A stretch of 41,504 nt of DNA, taken from Candidatus Contendibacter sp. Its GTDB lineage: Bacteria > Pseudomonadota > Gammaproteobacteria > Competibacterales > Competibacteraceae. Both the position numbers and the translations under genes were made by a program. The stretch covers positions 1 to 41,504 of the forward strand of contig JAJHPN010000072.1 in the NCBI GenBank assembly GCA_020890855.1, in the 5' to 3' direction. This document shows positions 38,626 through 41,504 of the stretch, one piece after another. Position 1 is the first letter of the stretch; each line of letters begins with the position of its first letter. The notes beneath the pieces were generated by a model, which did no database searches, was not told the origin of the DNA, and saw only the letters and a program-made list of their open reading frames with translations.

Positions 38626-41255
38626 TGGCGGCGATTGATGCACAAGTCAGTACCGGGCTGGCAGGGCTGGACCGGGTGTTCCGGGGGGTCATGGCCGGCG
38701 ACAACATCGTTTGGCAGGTCGATAGCATTGAGGATTACCGGCCGCTGGTTGAACCCTTTTGTCAGTATGCCCGCGATAAGGGCCGGCGGCTGGTCTATTT
38801 CCACTTTGCCCGCCATGCGGCGCTGGTCCTGGAAGGGCCGGGGGTGGAGATTCATACTCTGGACCCCGGCGAGGGCTTTGAACCGTTCCTTACCGCCATT
38901 CACAAGACCATCGAACTGACCGGGCGCGGCGCTTATTACATCTTTGATGGACTGTCGGATCTGGTGGCGGACTGGTACAGCGATCAGATGCTCGGCAATT
39001 TTTTCATGCTGACCTGTCCGTACCTGTACGACCTGGAAACGGTGGCCTATTTCGCGCTGGTGCGCGGTCATCATTCCTTCCATGCGACCGCGCCGATTCT
39101 CGACACCACGCAGTTATTCAATGATGTCTATCGGCATCACGGCGAGTTGTACGTCCGGCCATTGAAAGTGCAGCAGCGTTATTCGCCCACCATGCACATG
39201 CTCCATGTCTGGCGCGGCGAAGAGTTTCTGCCAGTCACCGACAGCGCCACCATTGCCGAGATTTTGACCCTGACCCCATGGACCGGATTGAAAACCAATG
39301 ATCCACGGCTGGACATCTGGAACCGGACCTTTCTGGAAGTGGAAGAGGTGCTGGAGGCGCAGCGCGATAATGTCCATTGCGCCGAACCGGCGCACAGGCT
39401 GTTGCAGCACACCTTGCGAATGATGGTGTCGCGGGATGACCGGGTGATCCGGCTGGCCGAGCAGTACTTGTCGTTGACCGATATTCTGGCGATCAAGCGG
39501 CGGATGATCGGCGCCGGCCTGATCGGCGGCAAGGCGGTGGGGGTCTTGCTGGCGCGGGCGATCCTGAAAAAAAACCTGCCGCGCTGGAATGATTTGCTGG
39601 AGATCCACGATTCGTTTTTCATCGGTTCGGACGTGTTCTACACCTTTCTGGTCCACAACGGCTGCTGGTGGGTGCGGGACAAGCAGAAGCATCCCGCCAC
39701 CTTTCTGGACGGGGCCGAGACGGCGCGGCGGCGGATTCTGCGCGGCGATTTCCCCGATGACACCTTGCAACAGTTCTCGGACATGCTGGATTACTTCGGC
39801 CAGTCGCCAATGATCGTCCGCTCCAGCAGTTTGCTGGAGGACGACTTCGGCAATGCCTTCGCCGGCAAGTACGACAGCGTGTTCTGCGTCAATCAGGGGC
39901 CACGGGAAAAGCGGCTGGAAGACTTGCTCTCGGCGGTGCGAACCATTTACGCCAGCACCATGAGCGAGCGGGCGCTGATGTACCGGGCGCGGCGCGGGAT
40001 TCTGGATCGCGATGAACAGATGGGTTTGCTGGTGCAGCGGGTGTCGGGGGTGCAACAGAGCAATCTGTTCTATCCGCATGTGGCCGGAGTGGCGTTGTCG
40101 TTTAACCCCTATGCCTGGAGCGAGCAGATTGATCCGACGATGGGGATGGTGCGGCTGGTGATGGGCCTGGGAACGCGGGCGGTGGATCGATCGGATGACG
40201 ATTACACCCGGGTGGTGTCGTTGAGCGACCCGGAACGGCGCCCGGAGAGCAATTTCGATAGCGTGCGTCAGTATGCGCAGAAGCGGATCGATGTTCTTGA
40301 TCTGGAACATAACCAATTGGCTACCTACGCCTTTACCGAGGTCGCCAAACTCAGTCCGGACCTGCCACTGGCGATGGTCGCCACCGTGGATGATGCGCTG
40401 GAGCAGCGGGCGCGGGGGATGAAAGAGGTGTTTCCGTGGGTGCTGACCTTTGAGCAGTTGTTGCGGAACACGCCGTTTGTGGCGGATCTGCGGGAAATGC
40501 TCAAGACCCTGCAACACGCCTACGATTACCCGGTGGATGTCGAATTCACCGCCAACTTCATTGATGACCACCGCTACAAGATCGATCTGGTGCAGTGTCG
40601 TCCGTTCCAGGTCCACGAAGCAGGCACGATTCCCAATCCGCCCACGCCTCTTGATCCGCAGCGGCTGGTGCTGGAGGCGCATGGGGCGGTGATCGGCCAT
40701 AGCCGGATTGGCACGGTGGATCGGCTGGTTTATGTGGTTCCAGGAGTCTATGGGCAGTTGCCGCTGAATGATCGCCATCAAATCGCCCGATTGATCGGCC
40801 AGATCACCCGGTTGCGCAGTCCCGATGCGGCTAACGCGCTGTTGCTGATTGGGCCGGGGCGGTGGGGAACGACTTCACCGGAACTGGGTGTGCCGGTGCG
40901 ATTCGCTGAAATTAGCAGTGCGGCGGCGCTGTGCGAGATCGTGACCCGGCGCGAGGGGTTGGCGCCGGATGTGTCGCTGGGAACCCATTTTTTCAGTGAT
41001 TTGGTCGAGACTGACATTCTGTATCTGGCGATTTTCCCGCAGCGGCAGGACAACCAGCTTAATGAGGCCTTTTTCGATCAGCAGCCCAATCGGCTGGCGG
41101 AGTTGTTGCCGAACGCAGCCGAGTGGGCCGATTGTGTGCGGGTTATTGATCTGCCGAATGCCGCGCATCCGATGGTGCTGCGCTTGAATGCGAATACCTT
41201 GGAACAGCGGGTGTGCTGTTATCTGGAAGCGGTGGGAACAGCTGAGGAGGCTTGA
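38625..41255 (+). CDS. Large ATP-grasp protein related to PEP synthase/PPDK N-domain, with degenerate KaiC-like N-terminus
   Basis: An 876-residue protein. Residues about 1-230 resemble a RecA/KaiC-like domain (STGLAGLDRVFRGVMAGDN) but the P-loop is lost (GDNIVWQVDS instead of GxxGxGKT). Residues about 290-665 match the ATP-binding domain of PEP synthase and pyruvate phosphate dikinase: IGAGLIGGKAVGVLLA, SPMIVRSSSLLEDDFGNAFAGK and GVALSFNPYAW. The His-swivel and PEP-binding barrel of a full enzyme are absent. A C-terminal domain (about 670-876) has LLIGPGRWGT and GTHFFSDLVETDILY. So it may phosphorylate or ligate something else; the substrate is unknown. The gene is preceded by a 43-codon ORF with TAATG coupling. 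Confidence 0.8.
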   Translation: MAAIDAQVSTGLAGLDRVFRGVMAGDNIVWQVDSIEDYRPLVEPFCQYARDKGRRLVYFHFARHAALVLEGPGVEIHTLDPGEGFEPFLTAIHKTIELTGRGAYYIFDGLSDLVADWYSDQMLGNFFMLTCPYLYDLETVAYFALVRGHHSFHATAPILDTTQLFNDVYRHHGELYVRPLKVQQRYSPTMHMLHVWRGEEFLPVTDSATIAEILTLTPWTGLKTNDPRLDIWNRTFLEVEEVLEAQRDNVHCAEPAHRLLQHTLRMMVSRDDRVIRLAEQYLSLTDILAIKRRMIGAGLIGGKAVGVLLARAILKKNLPRWNDLLEIHDSFFIGSDVFYTFLVHNGCWWVRDKQKHPATFLDGAETARRRILRGDFPDDTLQQFSDMLDYFGQSPMIVRSSSLLEDDFGNAFAGKYDSVFCVNQGPREKRLEDLLSAVRTIYASTMSERALMYRARRGILDRDEQMGLLVQRVSGVQQSNLFYPHVAGVALSFNPYAWSEQIDPTMGMVRLVMGLGTRAVDRSDDDYTRVVSLSDPERRPESNFDSVRQYAQKRIDVLDLEHNQLATYAFTEVAKLSPDLPLAMVATVDDALEQRARGMKEVFPWVLTFEQLLRNTPFVADLREMLKTLQHAYDYPVDVEFTANFIDDHRYKIDLVQCRPFQVHEAGTIPNPPTPLDPQRLVLEAHGAVIGHSRIGTVDRLVYVVPGVYGQLPLNDRHQIARLIGQITRLRSPDAANALLLIGPGRWGTTSPELGVPVRFAEISSAAALCEIVTRREGLAPDVSLGTHFFSDLVETDILYLAIFPQRQDNQLNEAFFDQQPNRLAELLPNAAEWADCVRVIDLPNAAHPMVLRLNANTLEQRVCCYLEAVGTAEEA

Positions 41256-41359
41256 TCGCCTGGTTGATGCGGAGGCGGAAACCCGGTTGCGGCGAGCGGT
41301 AGGCATTCGGGTAATAGTCGCTGACGGGCGCTCTTAACATTCTTTGTGGAGTTTTCATT

Positions 41360-41504
41360 ATGGGACAACCACTCCGTAAACCGCTTGGATTCACTTATGC
41401 CGATGTTCTCACCTGGCCGGAAGACGAACGCTGGGAATTGATTGACGGCGAGGCTTATGCGATGTCCGCGCCCGGTCGCGTTCATCAGACGGTGGTCGGT
41501 GAGG
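41360..41504 (+). CDS. Uma2-family (DUF820) endonuclease-like protein, N-terminal part
   Basis: Starts at ATG 41360 with GGAG about nine bases upstream. The 48 visible residues (MGQPLRKPLGFTYADVLTWP, then DERWELIDGEAYAMSAPGRVHQ) match the N-terminus of the Uma2/DUF820 family, a PD-(D/E)XK-fold group mostly common in cyanobacteria and other environmental bacteria. ELIDGE is the family signature. The rest is beyond the window. Confidence 0.88.
   Translation, partial: MGQPLRKPLGFTYADVLTWPEDERWELIDGEAYAMSAPGRVHQTVVGE

Noticed and set aside
39114-40781. 555-codon minus-strand frame opposite the ATP-grasp gene
   Set aside because: A complementary-strand artefact of high GC; His/Gln-rich with no domain, while the plus strand encodes conserved motifs.

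Overview
The window looks like a chromosomal segment of a GC-rich gammaproteobacterium that stores polyhydroxyalkanoate (PHA). It carries a class I PHA synthase, a thiolase of the PhaA type, a bifunctional SpoT, RpoZ and SerS of gammaproteobacterial character, and a membrane pyrophosphatase. This mix fits a Competibacter/Contendobacter-like lineage, but that placement is an inference from gene content, since no 16S gene is present.

Region 1 (1-1900) is mobile. The tail of an IS630-family transposase abuts a type I-E-like CRISPR array of five identical 29-bp repeats with 32-bp spacers. After the fifth repeat comes about 1.3 kb of phage-like and toxin/immunity-like sequence. A sixth, degenerate repeat follows, so the foreign block sits between two CRISPR repeats and is truncated by them on both sides. 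No cas genes are visible.

Region 2 (1900-9500) is housekeeping on the minus strand: a periplasmic PQQ-type sugar dehydrogenase lipoprotein, a long and divergent proton-pumping pyrophosphatase, and rpoZ-spoT-ridA. Region 3 (9500-15800) has an MFS transporter, a lipoprotein, and an overlapping von Willebrand A / PP2C phosphatase / protein kinase triad, followed by a TetR regulator. Region 4 (15800-25800) has phaA with a good terminator, serS converging on a MATE exporter, a type I-beta DAHP synthase, and a minus-strand run of phaC, a VWA protein and a membrane J-domain protein.

Region 5 (25800-34400, minus strand) has pyruvate kinase, an ECF sigma factor with a small zinc-finger anti-sigma factor, a fusion of a VTT/DedA-like membrane domain with a disulfide reductase, a complete bufferin cluster (bufA-bufB-bufC-doxX) for a copper-binding modified peptide, and an ArsS-like radical SAM enzyme. 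Region 6 (34500-41504) has an ElyC-like protein, a protein built of three DUF2934-like repeats, a small secreted protein, an ATPase remnant, a tyrosine recombinase, a large ATP-grasp protein with a degenerate KaiC-like N-terminus, and the start of a Uma2-family gene.

The least ordinary items are the phage-derived block inside the CRISPR array, the phosphorylation triad, the bufferin/sigma-factor neighbourhood, the triple DUF2934 protein, and the KaiC-like/ATP-grasp fusion. No RNA genes were recognised.
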